Assembly: GCA_022450395.1 (NCBI GenBank)
Contig: JAKUQE010000030.1
Coordinates: 1 to 36,626, forward strand
Source of the DNA: Dehalococcoidia bacterium
GTDB taxonomy: Bacteria; Chloroflexota; Dehalococcoidia; Lucifugimonadales; UBA3495
DNA: 36,626 nt
Direction of reading: 5' to 3'
Positions 29,068 through 36,626 of this stretch are shown here, piece after piece (position 1 is the stretch's first letter; every line of letters begins with the position of its first letter). Under the pieces are notes generated by a model. It made no database searches, was not told the DNA's origin, and worked only from the letters and a program-made list of their open reading frames with translations. The position numbers and the translations under genes were made by a program.

Positions 29068-32000
29068 ATGAACTCAAGCTACGCCGAACTGCATTGCCAC
29101 AGCAACTACTCATTCCAGGAGGGGGCCTCATCGGTTGAGGACCTGCTGTTTCGCGCCAAGGATCTGGGTTACCGGGCTTTGGCCCTTACCGACCACGACA
29201 ATCTGTGCGGGGCCATGCACTTCGCCCAGGTTGCCCGGACCCTGGAGATTCAAACCATCACCGGAGCGGAGATCACCCTCGATGACGGCTCCCACCTCAC
29301 CCTGCTGGCCGAGACGCAGCAAGGGTACAGCAACCTGTGCAACATCATCTCCTACTCCTACATATCCGGCGGCCGCAAAAACCCGGCCTTCGACATCAAG
29401 CACTTGTCCGAGATGGCTCAAGGACTCATTCTGCTTACCGGATGCCGCCAGGGACAGATCCCCAGCCTGGTAACGGAGGGCCGCCACCGGGAGGCCGAGG
29501 ACCTGTTGCGGCAGTACCTAGACTGGTTCGGCACGGCCAACGTCTTCGTGGAACTGCAACACAACCTGGTCCAGGGAGACACTCCACGCATCCGGCGGCT
29601 GGTGGACTTGGCGAATAGATACGGCGTCTCTCCAGTCGCGACCAATAACGTTCACTACCACATCCCGGAACGCCACCGGCTCCAGGACGCCCTGGTGGCC
29701 ATCAGCCACAACCAGAGCCTGGAAGAAACCCACCGGCAGCGCCGGCCCAACCGGCATTTCCACCTCAAGTCTCCGGAGGAAATGGCGGAGCTGTTCCTGG
29801 AGTGCCCCCAGGCCGTTAAAAACACTCTGCGTATCGCCGACCGGTGCGGCTTCGATATCACCAGGGACATGGGGTACCGCTTCCCCGATTACCCGGTGCC
29901 TGAAGGGTTCACTCCCCAAAGCTTCCTGGAACACCTGTGCCTTCAGGCCGCCAAGCGCCGCTACGGCAGCATCACCGATAGAGTGCAAAACCGGCTGGAC
30001 GAAGAGTTGCGTCTGATAAATAGGCACAACCTGTCGGGGTTTTTCCTGATCTACTACGAAATCATACAGATGGCCCGGGAGATCATGATAGAGCTTGGCC
30101 TGAGCGACGTGGAGATACCCTTGGAAGAGCGCCCTCCCGGAAGAGGCCGCGGTTCTTCGGTGTCCATGCTGGTGGGCTACTTGATCGGCTTGTCTCACAT
30201 CGACCCCCTGAAATACAACCTCTCTCTGGAGCGTTTTCTCTCCGACGATATGGGTTCCGTCCCCGATATAGACCTGGACTTTCCCCGGAACATCCGGGAG
30301 GAGTTGATCAAACGCGTGCATGAAAAGTGGGGCTGGGACCACGCCGCTCTCTCCGGAATGATCAGCACCTACAAGATGAAGGGGGCGATACGCGACCTGG
30401 GCAAGGCGTTGGGGTTGCCCAAGCAAGACGTGGACAAGCTAGCCAAGAGGGTGGATGCCCACAGCGCCCGGGAACTAAAGCTGGAGATGCAGGAGTTACC
30501 CGAGTTTCGGGACAAGACCGATGCCCCGGTCTGGCGTGACCTCATCGACCTGGCGGACCAACTGGATGGGTTTCCCAAGTACCTGGCCCAGCACCCCGGC
30601 GGCATGATCATCAGCTCTTCCCCCCTCACCGACATGGTGCCGGTGCAGCAGTCGGCCATCGACGGCCGCTACATCTGCCACTGGGACAAAGACAGCATCG
30701 ACCAGGCCGGTTTCGTGAAGATCGACTTCCTGGCCCTAGGGGCGTTGTCTCAGATGCAAGAATGCCTTCAGCTTATCGAGGAGCGGGACGGTCACTACAT
30801 CGACCTGAGCCGCATCGACTTTGACGACCAGGCAGTCTACGGAATGATGCACCAGGCCGACACCATCGGAATATTCCAGGTGGAATCGGCGGCCCAGATG
30901 CAGACCGTCCCACGCATCAGGCCCATCAACCTCACCGACATGGCCTACGAGGTAGGAGCGGTCCGCCCCGGAGTCGGCGTCAACGACGGGGTCACCCAGT
31001 TCATACAGCGGCGCACCCAAGGCATTCCATGGGACTACGACCACCCACTGGAACAGCGGGCCCTGGAGCGGACCCTGGGGATCATCCTCTTCCAGGATCA
31101 GGTGAACCATGTGGCGCGGGACGTAGCCGGATTCACTCCCCTTGAGGCCGACCAACTCCGCCGGGCCTTCGGCCGCAAGCATAACCAGTCTCTGATCGCT
31201 TTTTACTGGGAAAAGTTCCGTCAAGGGGCTAGCGAGCGGGGCGTTCCCGGAGACGTAGCCGAGAAGATATTCAAAAAATTCAATGGGCAATACATGTTTC
31301 CCGAGTCCCACGCCTTCGCCTTTGGCGCAACAGCCTACCACATGGCCTGGCTCAAGTACTACCATCCGTTGGAGTTCTTTGTCGCCATCTTCAACCAGCA
31401 ACCCATGGGGTTCTACAACACAGAGACTCTAAAAGAGGACGCTAAGCGGCACGGCATCACCGTAATCAACCCCGACATCAACCTCAGCATGGAAAAGTGC
31501 ACCATCGTGAGTGGTGGACGACCCACCTTTCATCCCCCCTTCGTAAGGGAGGAATTTGAGAGGTATACAGATGGCGAAAGGGGAGAGCCTAATAGCCCCC
31601 CTTTCGTAAAGGGGGGTTGGGGGGATTTCCGGCCCGTCAAGCCCTCACCCCGGCCTTCGGCCTCCCCTCTCCCTGAGGGAGAGGGGGTAGGGGGTGAGGG
31701 CAGCGATGCCCTCCTCTTAGGCTTTCTCTACGTGAAAGGCGTGGGAGCAGCTGCAGCGTCCTCCATAGTCCAGACAAGAGACAGCGGCGGGCCGTTCAGC
31801 AACCTGGGCGACGCGATGGAACGGACCGGGTTGCAGCGGGAAGCTCTTGAGAACCTAGTAGCCGCCGGGGCCTTCGACTCCCTGACTCCAGACCGGCGGA
31901 ATGCGTTGTGGGAGGTGGGGTTGCGTTACCGCCCACATGGCTATCAACAAGCGCTGCCTCTTCCCGTTGAGCAGGACATGGCCGAACTGCCCAAGCAGAC

Positions 32001-32400
32001 CGAATGGGAAATCATGATGGACGAATACCGCACCATGCGGCTTCATCCCAAGGGACACTTGATGACCATGCTGCGGCCTTACCTGGGCCAGGATGTGTTA
32101 AGCAGCCAGGACCTTCTGGGGCGGGCCGATGGCGAAGTGGTGACCGTGGCCGGCATGGTGATTCGCCGGCAACGCCCCCTGTCCAAGGCCGTGTTTCTCA
32201 CCCTGGAAGACGAGTTTGGGCACATCCCCATCGTGGTATGGCCCCAGGCTTTCAAGAAACACCGCATGGACATAAAGGAGCCGGTGCTGATAATCCGAGG
32301 CCAGGTTTCCCGCCGTGAAGGGACCATGAACATAATAGCCCAGCACATTCGAGGCACCCAGGGCTTGCCCCACATGCCCAAGGCCCGTAGCTGGCAATAG
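29068..32400 (+). CDS. dnaE2: DnaE2, error-prone DNA polymerase III alpha subunit
   Basis: Catalytic polymerase of the ImuB-DnaE2 mutasome, used for translesion synthesis and damage-induced mutation. The 1110 residues carry a PHP domain (AELHCHSNYSF at 6-16, ALTDHDN at 39-45, TGCRQGQ, NNVHYH), the palm with catalytic acids PDIDLDFPRNIREELI near residue 399, fingers and thumb, a helix-hairpin-helix (LYVKGVGAAAASSI) and a C-terminal OB fold (VVTVAGMVIRRQRPLSKAVF). PHP and DnaE2-type wording fit the error-prone branch. Residues about 818-879 are an extra segment encoded by palindromic repeats, in frame. The start ATG 29068 has no evident ribosome-binding site; a stop lies in frame upstream. Probable SOS control through the operon promoter. 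Confidence 0.94.
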   Translation: MNSSYAELHCHSNYSFQEGASSVEDLLFRAKDLGYRALALTDHDNLCGAMHFAQVARTLEIQTITGAEITLDDGSHLTLLAETQQGYSNLCNIISYSYISGGRKNPAFDIKHLSEMAQGLILLTGCRQGQIPSLVTEGRHREAEDLLRQYLDWFGTANVFVELQHNLVQGDTPRIRRLVDLANRYGVSPVATNNVHYHIPERHRLQDALVAISHNQSLEETHRQRRPNRHFHLKSPEEMAELFLECPQAVKNTLRIADRCGFDITRDMGYRFPDYPVPEGFTPQSFLEHLCLQAAKRRYGSITDRVQNRLDEELRLINRHNLSGFFLIYYEIIQMAREIMIELGLSDVEIPLEERPPGRGRGSSVSMLVGYLIGLSHIDPLKYNLSLERFLSDDMGSVPDIDLDFPRNIREELIKRVHEKWGWDHAALSGMISTYKMKGAIRDLGKALGLPKQDVDKLAKRVDAHSARELKLEMQELPEFRDKTDAPVWRDLIDLADQLDGFPKYLAQHPGGMIISSSPLTDMVPVQQSAIDGRYICHWDKDSIDQAGFVKIDFLALGALSQMQECLQLIEERDGHYIDLSRIDFDDQAVYGMMHQADTIGIFQVESAAQMQTVPRIRPINLTDMAYEVGAVRPGVGVNDGVTQFIQRRTQGIPWDYDHPLEQRALERTLGIILFQDQVNHVARDVAGFTPLEADQLRRAFGRKHNQSLIAFYWEKFRQGASERGVPGDVAEKIFKKFNGQYMFPESHAFAFGATAYHMAWLKYYHPLEFFVAIFNQQPMGFYNTETLKEDAKRHGITVINPDINLSMEKCTIVSGGRPTFHPPFVREEFERYTDGERGEPNSPPFVKGGWGDFRPVKPSPRPSASPLPEGEGVGGEGSDALLLGFLYVKGVGAAAASSIVQTRDSGGPFSNLGDAMERTGLQREALENLVAAGAFDSLTPDRRNALWEVGLRYRPHGYQQALPLPVEQDMAELPKQTEWEIMMDEYRTMRLHPKGHLMTMLRPYLGQDVLSSQDLLGRADGEVVTVAGMVIRRQRPLSKAVFLTLEDEFGHIPIVVWPQAFKKHRMDIKEPVLIIRGQVSRREGTMNIIAQHIRGTQGLPHMPKARSWQ
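31533..31558. repeat. Degenerate family B palindrome inside dnaE2, in frame
   Basis: TCCCCCCTTCGTAAGGGAGG then AATTTG, encoding HPPFVREEFE. Shorter than the other copies and lacking the long second G-run; probably an older insertion than the copy at 31595. Confidence 0.7.
31595..31630. repeat. Family B palindrome inside dnaE2, in frame
   Basis: GCCCCCCTTTCGTAAAGGGG followed by GGTTGGGGGGATTTCC; it encodes SPPFVKGGWGDF. The frame differs from that of the DUF559 and oxidase copies, yet is also open. Confidence 0.9.
31641..31701. repeat. Family C palindrome inside dnaE2, in frame
   Basis: GCCCTCACCCCGGCCTTCGG, inner arms CCCCTCTCCC / GGGAGAGGGG and closing GGGGTGAGGGC, as in the copy at 10417-10486. 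It encodes PSPRPSASPLPEGEGVGGEG and follows a family B copy by ten bases. Confidence 0.9.
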
Positions 32401-32412
32401 CAAAATTTCCGA

Positions 32413-32440
32413 TTGACACCCTTTGCCCCGATGCTACAAT
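32413..32440 (+). promoter_or_regulatory. Strong sigma70-type promoter of the LLM oxidoreductase
   Basis: Perfect -35 TTGACA at 32413-32418, 16-base spacer, and TACAAT at 32435-32440. It lies 13 bases after dnaE2, so the LLM gene need not be read from the SOS promoter. GGAGG for the next gene is at 32465-32469. Confidence 0.65.
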
Positions 32441-32476
32441 TGCCACGCTCTTAGATAGACCACCGGAGGCGCGCCG

Positions 32477-33661
32477 ATGCAGGTGTTCGGATTCGACCTG
32501 CTCCCCTACCCGGAGCACCTGGACCATCTCAAAGTAGACGGCGAGTTGCCATACCCCCTGCCCAAGCGGCATTTCCGCCCGGAATCGGCCGTGAGCAACT
32601 ACAAGGAGCATCTTGACGCCTGGGCGCTGATGGACAAGTTGGGCTTCGACGGTTTGGGTTTCAACGAGCATCACACCTCGCCTTATGGAATGATGCCCTC
32701 TCCCAACCTCATAGCGGCGGCGGCCTCCCAAAGAACCGATCGGATGAAGCTCCTCATCTACGGCAATTGCTTGCCGATTCACGAGCCGCTACGGTTGGCG
32801 GAAGAGCTGGCGATGCTGGACTGTCTTACCGATGGCCGCCTGATCTCGGGATTTGTCCGGGGAATCCCCCGGGAATACGTCGCCTACGGCGTGGACCAGG
32901 GAGAATCCAGGGCCCGCTTCCAGGAGGCCTGGGAAATCATCAAGCTGGCCTGGTCGGAAGAGGTATTCTCGTACAAAGGGGATTTCTGGAGTTACGACGA
33001 CGTGGCGATCTGGCCTAGGCCAGTGCAACAGCCCCGTCCGCCGGTCTGGGTGCCGGTGACGGTCAGTAAAGAGACCATCGAGTGGGCCGGGCGGGAGAAC
33101 ATCCCCATAACCCCCGGGGCTAACGCCACCCTGGCGGTAAGACAAGACATGATCCGCTTCTACGCCGAATGCCTCGCCAAGAACGGCCACACCATCACAC
33201 CCGATCACGTGGTCTTGGGGGCCAGCGTGTACGTGGCCGACAGCCGGCAACAAGCGATGGAAGAAGCGGGGCCGTACATGCTGTACTTTTTCCACACCCT
33301 GTTCAGTCACGGGAACGTGTCCAACGTGGCCAACCAGCAACGGAGCGGCTACCGCTCCGAATCAGACTACGACTATATCAGACCGGAGAACCGTGAAGCC
33401 TTCATGGGCGCCTTGCAAGGGTTCCGCAGCATGACTCTGGAGGACTTGGAGCGCAACGAACGGGTTTGCTGGGGGTCGCCCGAGGAGGTACGGGACTCAT
33501 TGATAGCCCTGGCCGATACCTTGGGCGGGGGTACTCTGATGCTTAACTTCAACCAAGGCGCCATGCCCCATGACATGTTCGTCCGCAACCTGCAACGGTT
33601 CGGCGAAGAGGTGCTCCCGGCGCTGCAGGCCCATCAGGTAACAACGGTCCCGATCTCTTAG
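32477..33661 (+). CDS. LLM-class flavin-dependent oxidoreductase (luciferase-like monooxygenase)
   Basis: FMN-dependent TIM-barrel monooxygenase of 394 residues in the luciferase superfamily. Seen: MQVFGFDLLPYPEHLDH, DKLGFDGLGFNEHHTSPYGM with the conserved EHH triad, NLIAAAASQRTDRMKLLIYG, EELAMLDCLTDGRLISGFVR, GIPREYVAYGVD, and the variable insert of alkanal-type members; RPENREAFMGALQGF near the end. The EHH/DCLTDGRL pattern is usual for flavin-binding LLM proteins of Chloroflexota and actinobacteria; the substrate is unknown. ATG at 32477 has GGAGG seven bases upstream. Its own promoter makes it a separate unit. It is a different subfamily from the protein at 5312. Confidence 0.92.
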   Translation: MQVFGFDLLPYPEHLDHLKVDGELPYPLPKRHFRPESAVSNYKEHLDAWALMDKLGFDGLGFNEHHTSPYGMMPSPNLIAAAASQRTDRMKLLIYGNCLPIHEPLRLAEELAMLDCLTDGRLISGFVRGIPREYVAYGVDQGESRARFQEAWEIIKLAWSEEVFSYKGDFWSYDDVAIWPRPVQQPRPPVWVPVTVSKETIEWAGRENIPITPGANATLAVRQDMIRFYAECLAKNGHTITPDHVVLGASVYVADSRQQAMEEAGPYMLYFFHTLFSHGNVSNVANQQRSGYRSESDYDYIRPENREAFMGALQGFRSMTLEDLERNERVCWGSPEEVRDSLIALADTLGGGTLMLNFNQGAMPHDMFVRNLQRFGEEVLPALQAHQVTTVPIS

Positions 33662-33685
33662 AACCTATCCTAATTAGGCGAGACG

Positions 33686-33723
33686 GGGGAAATCCCCCCA
33701 ACCCCCCTTTACGAAAGGGGGGC
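33686..33723. repeat. Family B palindrome after the LLM gene
   Basis: GGGGAAATCCCCCCAACCCC then CCTTTACGAAAGGGGGGC, almost identical to the copy at 26943-26979 and in the same orientation. It lies 24 bases after the LLM stop and could shape the 3' end of that transcript. Confidence 0.9.
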
Positions 33724-33764
33724 TTGCCGGTAGCGAAAGTTCTCTGGGTACTAATGAAGTGTCC

Positions 33765-33792
33765 CCCGTTCGTGGCGAGCCTGCCGGACCAC
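33765..33792. repeat. Family A short repeat (single arm)
   Basis: CCCCGTTCGTGGCGAGCCTG then CCGGACCACC, a diverged right arm in the gap before the large secreted protein. Confidence 0.6.
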
Positions 33793-34080
33793 CTACATTG
33801 CTGTTCGAATTAACCCTTTTCCCCCGGACGCATCTCCCAACCACTACAAGCAAACTTTCCCGGGTGTTCCAAAATGCTCTTTATCTGTATCCCAATCAAT
33901 TGAATAATTCTAATTCCGGATACTACAATCATTTAGTAGCCTTTCCACGAAATTGACCTGAACCGGTAAACTCTTTCAAATTCAGCTCCGTACGGTGGAA
34001 CACCGGGCAACTTACCCGGAAATTTCATCGTCGTTATTGAGCAGACCAACGCCCGGTGGTGGCGGTTGGGGAGTGTGTAG
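33793..34080 (+). other. AT-rich leader and promoter region of the large secreted protein
   Basis: The 419-base gap between 33662 and 34080 holds no gene. Its first part has the family B and A repeats. The rest is AT-richer than the surroundings, carries a promoter candidate (33900-33929) and a second one (TTGACC at 33953, TCAAAT at 33976), and a small hairpin CCGGG (34003-34007) / CCCGG (34015-34019). No known riboswitch fold was recognised. Confidence 0.5.
33900..33929 (+). promoter_or_regulatory. Candidate promoter of the large secreted protein
   Basis: TTGAAT at 33900-33905 and TACAAT at 33924-33929, spaced by 18 bases, giving a leader of about 145 bases. Confidence 0.4.
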
Positions 34081-36626
34081 ATGCGGAACCTGGCGACGCC
34101 GCTCAGTGCGGCACTAACAATCTTCCTGGTAGCGATTTTCCTGTCGGCTACCGGTTTGCTTCAATTGGCTTCCGCGCCTCCAGTCCAAGCCGCCGACGAT
34201 CACGCCGACTATCGCAATGAGGCAACCCCTATCAGCACCGCGGGCGGGCAAGTTTCGGGCAATATCGACGCCTCCATCACCGGGATCGACGTGGACTATT
34301 TCTCCTTCCAGGCCCAACGGGGCGTTCGATACACGTTCATCTTGGATCTGGGGACCGTCGAATCAGCTAATATCCAAGTGGTCAACTCCATCACCCGTGG
34401 CATCGGCAGCTCTCCAGGCCAGTTCGCCTACGAGAGGACCGGACAGCGGCTGGTCGATTGGATAGCACGCACGGACGAGACCTACTTCATCGAAGTATCC
34501 GCGGATTGGGACTACCTGACTGCACAGGTCTTTCTGGGAACTTATACCTTGAGGATCAGCGCCGACACCTCTCTTCTGGACCGCCACAGTGATTCCCGGT
34601 CCGCGTCCACTCCGATGGCCTTCGGCAACCAATACCAGGGAGCGATCAGTCCCTGGACTAACCAGCCCGACATCGACGTAGGGGTAAATGGCGGAGATGA
34701 TGAAGACTACTTCTCCTTCCAGGCAAGCCGTGGCGTTAAATATACGGTAGATGCTGAACTAGGCACGGCAACCGGCCTAACCATCTCTGTGCTCACTTCG
34801 GTAGGAGAACTGGAACTCTCAAACGACGGCATCGGCATCTCTCTGGATTGGGTCGCTCCGGCCACCCGCCTTTACCACGTGGTCGTGTCGGGCACCAGCC
34901 GCGTGAGGGAACCCGTGGGAACCTACGCCATCAAGGTCACTGCCGACACCTCTCTGGTCGACCGGCACGCGGAACGGCGTGAAGACGCCACCGCCATCAG
35001 CTTTGGCAACGCCCATCAAGGGGCGATCAGCCCGGCGGACGATCTGGATTTCTTCTCTTTTCAGACGAAAAGAGGGGTCATGTACAGAATCGTAATCGAG
35101 CCGGGAACCGCTGAAGCCGTAGAGATCACGGTACACAAGCCCGTGGTAGGCACGGATGCCTCCACCAGCGGCATAGGAACCAGCCTCGATTGGCTGGCCC
35201 CGGCCGACGGGACCTACTACATCGTTCTTTCCGCGTCGGCCCAGGTTCGTAACGGTGTCGGATCGTATACCCTGCGTGTCGTTGCCGATAACTCGTTGAT
35301 AGACCGTCACAGCGGCAGCCCTGACGATGCGACTGGTATAAATTTCGGAAGCGCGTTGGCCGGCGCCATCAGCCCGGCCAACGACCAGGATTTCTTCGGA
35401 TTCTTGGCCAAGCGGGGTGTGAGCTATACCGTTGAGTCGGCATTAGGCACCGCCGTGGCCGTGAACCTATCGATCACCAACTCCGATTCCAGAATCGAAG
35501 CATCCAACGGTGGCTTGGGCTCCACACTGGAATGGGTCGCGCCCAACGACGGCAATTACTTCATTTCCGTGTCCGCCCCCAGCCAAGTGGCAAACCCCAT
35601 CGGCACCTATACCGTCAAACTAGAAGGGAACAACACCCTACTGGACCGCCACAGTGAAACCCGCAACGACGCCACCCCCGTTAACTTCGGCAACGCCACG
35701 GCCGGCGCGGTCAGCCCACCGGGAGACCTGGATTACTTCTCATTCTCGGCCGAACGCGGCGTCAAATATGGCATCCAGGTTGAGTTGGGCAACATCAAAG
35801 GCGCATCCATCGTCGTCGAAGACCCGGACGGCGCCGTCCTGGCGGCCAGCGATGGCATATCCAAGGATCTGGAATGGATCGCGCCAAACCCCGGAACCTA
35901 CTATATCGTCATCAGCGCTCCCGCCCAACTCAGAGAGGGCATCGGCACCTACACCATCAAAGTCGAAGCTGACACGTCTCTTAGCGACCGCCACGCCGAA
36001 ACTGCGGGAGGGGCCACGCAGACCGGTTTTGGTAACGCCGTGGCCGGCGCGATAAGCCCGATCGACGACGTGGACTACTTCTCTTTCCAGGGCCGAAGGG
36101 GCGTGAAATACAACTTCGAATTGGACTACGGTACCACGTCAGGGGTATCCCTAACGGTGCAAGAAAAAGACCCCGGACCCGATCTGATCGCCAGTAACTA
36201 CGGCGAGGGTTCGGACGTCACTTGGATATCCACGGACACCGAGACGTATTACGTCGTGATCTCCAGATCGCCACGGCTGGCCAACCCCATCGGAACCTAC
36301 TCGCTGACGATCAGGTCCGAATTCAATCTTGAGGACCGGCATCCGGACATACCCACGTGGGCAACGCAGATAGGCTTCGGCAATGCTATCGCCGGAGCAG
36401 TCAGTCCCGCCGACGACTACGACTACTTCTCTTTCCCCGCAGAGAGGGATGAGACTTATACATTGCAGGTCAACCTAGGCACGGCCACGGCAGTGAGGTT
36501 CGAGGTGGTCAACTACGCTACCGGCTTCAGTAAATCCAATTACGGTTCCGGCACAAGCCTGCGGTGGACCGCCCCGGCCACCGGCTCCTACGTTCTGGTA
36601 ATCTCGGCCGCGGACCAAGCCGCCGA
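34081..36626 (+). CDS. Large secreted protein of PPC-like beta-sandwich repeats (cut by window edge)
   Basis: At least 848 residues; no stop in the window. The signal peptide (LSAALTIFLVAIFLSATGLL, then QLASAPPVQA and a likely cut before ADD) directs export. After it come seven repeats with the phrase D-x-D-Y/F-F-S/G-F, preceded by G-N-A-x-x-G-A-I/V-S-P and followed by R-G-V-x-Y-T and by W-x-A-P-x-x-G-T-Y-Y; each ends near ADTSLxDRH. This matches the bacterial pre-peptidase C-terminal (PPC) type beta-sandwich. The Asp codons repeat at 34294, 34705, 35047, 35389, 35731, 36073 and 36421, with four steps of exactly 342 bases (114 residues). ATG at 34081 has GGGGAG seven bases upstream. Role probably surface or cell-wall binding; no catalytic motif is seen in this part. 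Confidence 0.82.
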   Translation, partial: MRNLATPLSAALTIFLVAIFLSATGLLQLASAPPVQAADDHADYRNEATPISTAGGQVSGNIDASITGIDVDYFSFQAQRGVRYTFILDLGTVESANIQVVNSITRGIGSSPGQFAYERTGQRLVDWIARTDETYFIEVSADWDYLTAQVFLGTYTLRISADTSLLDRHSDSRSASTPMAFGNQYQGAISPWTNQPDIDVGVNGGDDEDYFSFQASRGVKYTVDAELGTATGLTISVLTSVGELELSNDGIGISLDWVAPATRLYHVVVSGTSRVREPVGTYAIKVTADTSLVDRHAERREDATAISFGNAHQGAISPADDLDFFSFQTKRGVMYRIVIEPGTAEAVEITVHKPVVGTDASTSGIGTSLDWLAPADGTYYIVLSASAQVRNGVGSYTLRVVADNSLIDRHSGSPDDATGINFGSALAGAISPANDQDFFGFLAKRGVSYTVESALGTAVAVNLSITNSDSRIEASNGGLGSTLEWVAPNDGNYFISVSAPSQVANPIGTYTVKLEGNNTLLDRHSETRNDATPVNFGNATAGAVSPPGDLDYFSFSAERGVKYGIQVELGNIKGASIVVEDPDGAVLAASDGISKDLEWIAPNPGTYYIVISAPAQLREGIGTYTIKVEADTSLSDRHAETAGGATQTGFGNAVAGAISPIDDVDYFSFQGRRGVKYNFELDYGTTSGVSLTVQEKDPGPDLIASNYGEGSDVTWISTDTETYYVVISRSPRLANPIGTYSLTIRSEFNLEDRHPDIPTWATQIGFGNAIAGAVSPADDYDYFSFPAERDETYTLQVNLGTATAVRFEVVNYATGFSKSNYGSGTSLRWTAPATGSYVLVISAADQAA

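Noticed and set aside
34003-34019. Riboswitch upstream of the large secreted protein
   Set aside because: Only a 5-bp hairpin is seen; no conserved core of a c-di-GMP or other riboswitch was recognised.

Overview
The window looks like a piece of a GC-rich bacterial chromosome, most likely Chloroflexota of the Dehalococcoidia/SAR202 type. This is an inference from gene content: two luciferase-like (LLM) oxidoreductases, a class III aminotransferase, two beta-hydroxyacid dehydrogenases, a BtpA protein, SMP-30, NIPSNAP, VOC and RidA proteins, a CHASE2 cyclase and large secreted beta-repeat proteins. No rRNA, tRNA, CRISPR array, phage genes or transposase were seen.

Layout. 1-501: start of uvrA on the minus strand, cut by the window edge. 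660-2299: a MazF/PemK toxin with an excisionase-like antitoxin, followed almost without a gap by a BtpA-family gene. 2446-6190: minus-strand run of a beta-hydroxyacid dehydrogenase, a class III aminotransferase, a low-molecular-weight phosphatase/arsenate reductase and an LLM oxidoreductase. 6394-9333: a fused FAD/Fe-S glycolate- or lactate-oxidase-type protein. 9436-14487: SMP-30, VOC, double NIPSNAP, an MFS exporter and a PuuE-like deacetylase. 14592-17218: a CHASE2 adenylate cyclase and a membrane-anchored protein, each interrupted by one frameshift. 17414-22048: amidase, AcoX-like kinase-fold protein, TauE/SafE permease and a GarR-like reductase. 22196-26766: RidA, enoyl-CoA hydratase, lipoprotein cyclophilin, DinB-like protein and a membrane metallopeptidase, all on the minus strand. 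26824-32400: a probable SOS mutagenesis operon, made of a promoter carrying a LexA-like box, then a DUF559 nuclease, a catalytically dead ImuB, a DUF6504 protein and DnaE2. 32477-33661: a second LLM oxidoreductase. 34081-end: a large secreted protein with 114-residue repeats, cut by the window edge.

The most striking feature is a dense set of at least six unrelated short palindromic or tandem repeat families. Family B, with core CCCCCTTTCGTAAAGGGGG, has seven copies. Some lie inside genes without breaking the reading frame: two in dnaE2 next to a family C copy, one in the FAD/Fe-S oxidase and one forming the tail of the DUF559 protein. The DUF559 gene is bracketed by two inverted family B copies and sits between the SOS-like promoter and imuB. 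It therefore looks like a small mobile cassette, and the DUF559 nuclease is a candidate for the enzyme that spreads the palindromes. That is a hypothesis, not something shown here.

Most genes are single metabolic functions without a clear shared pathway. The mutasome operon and the toxin-antitoxin pair are the clearest functional units.
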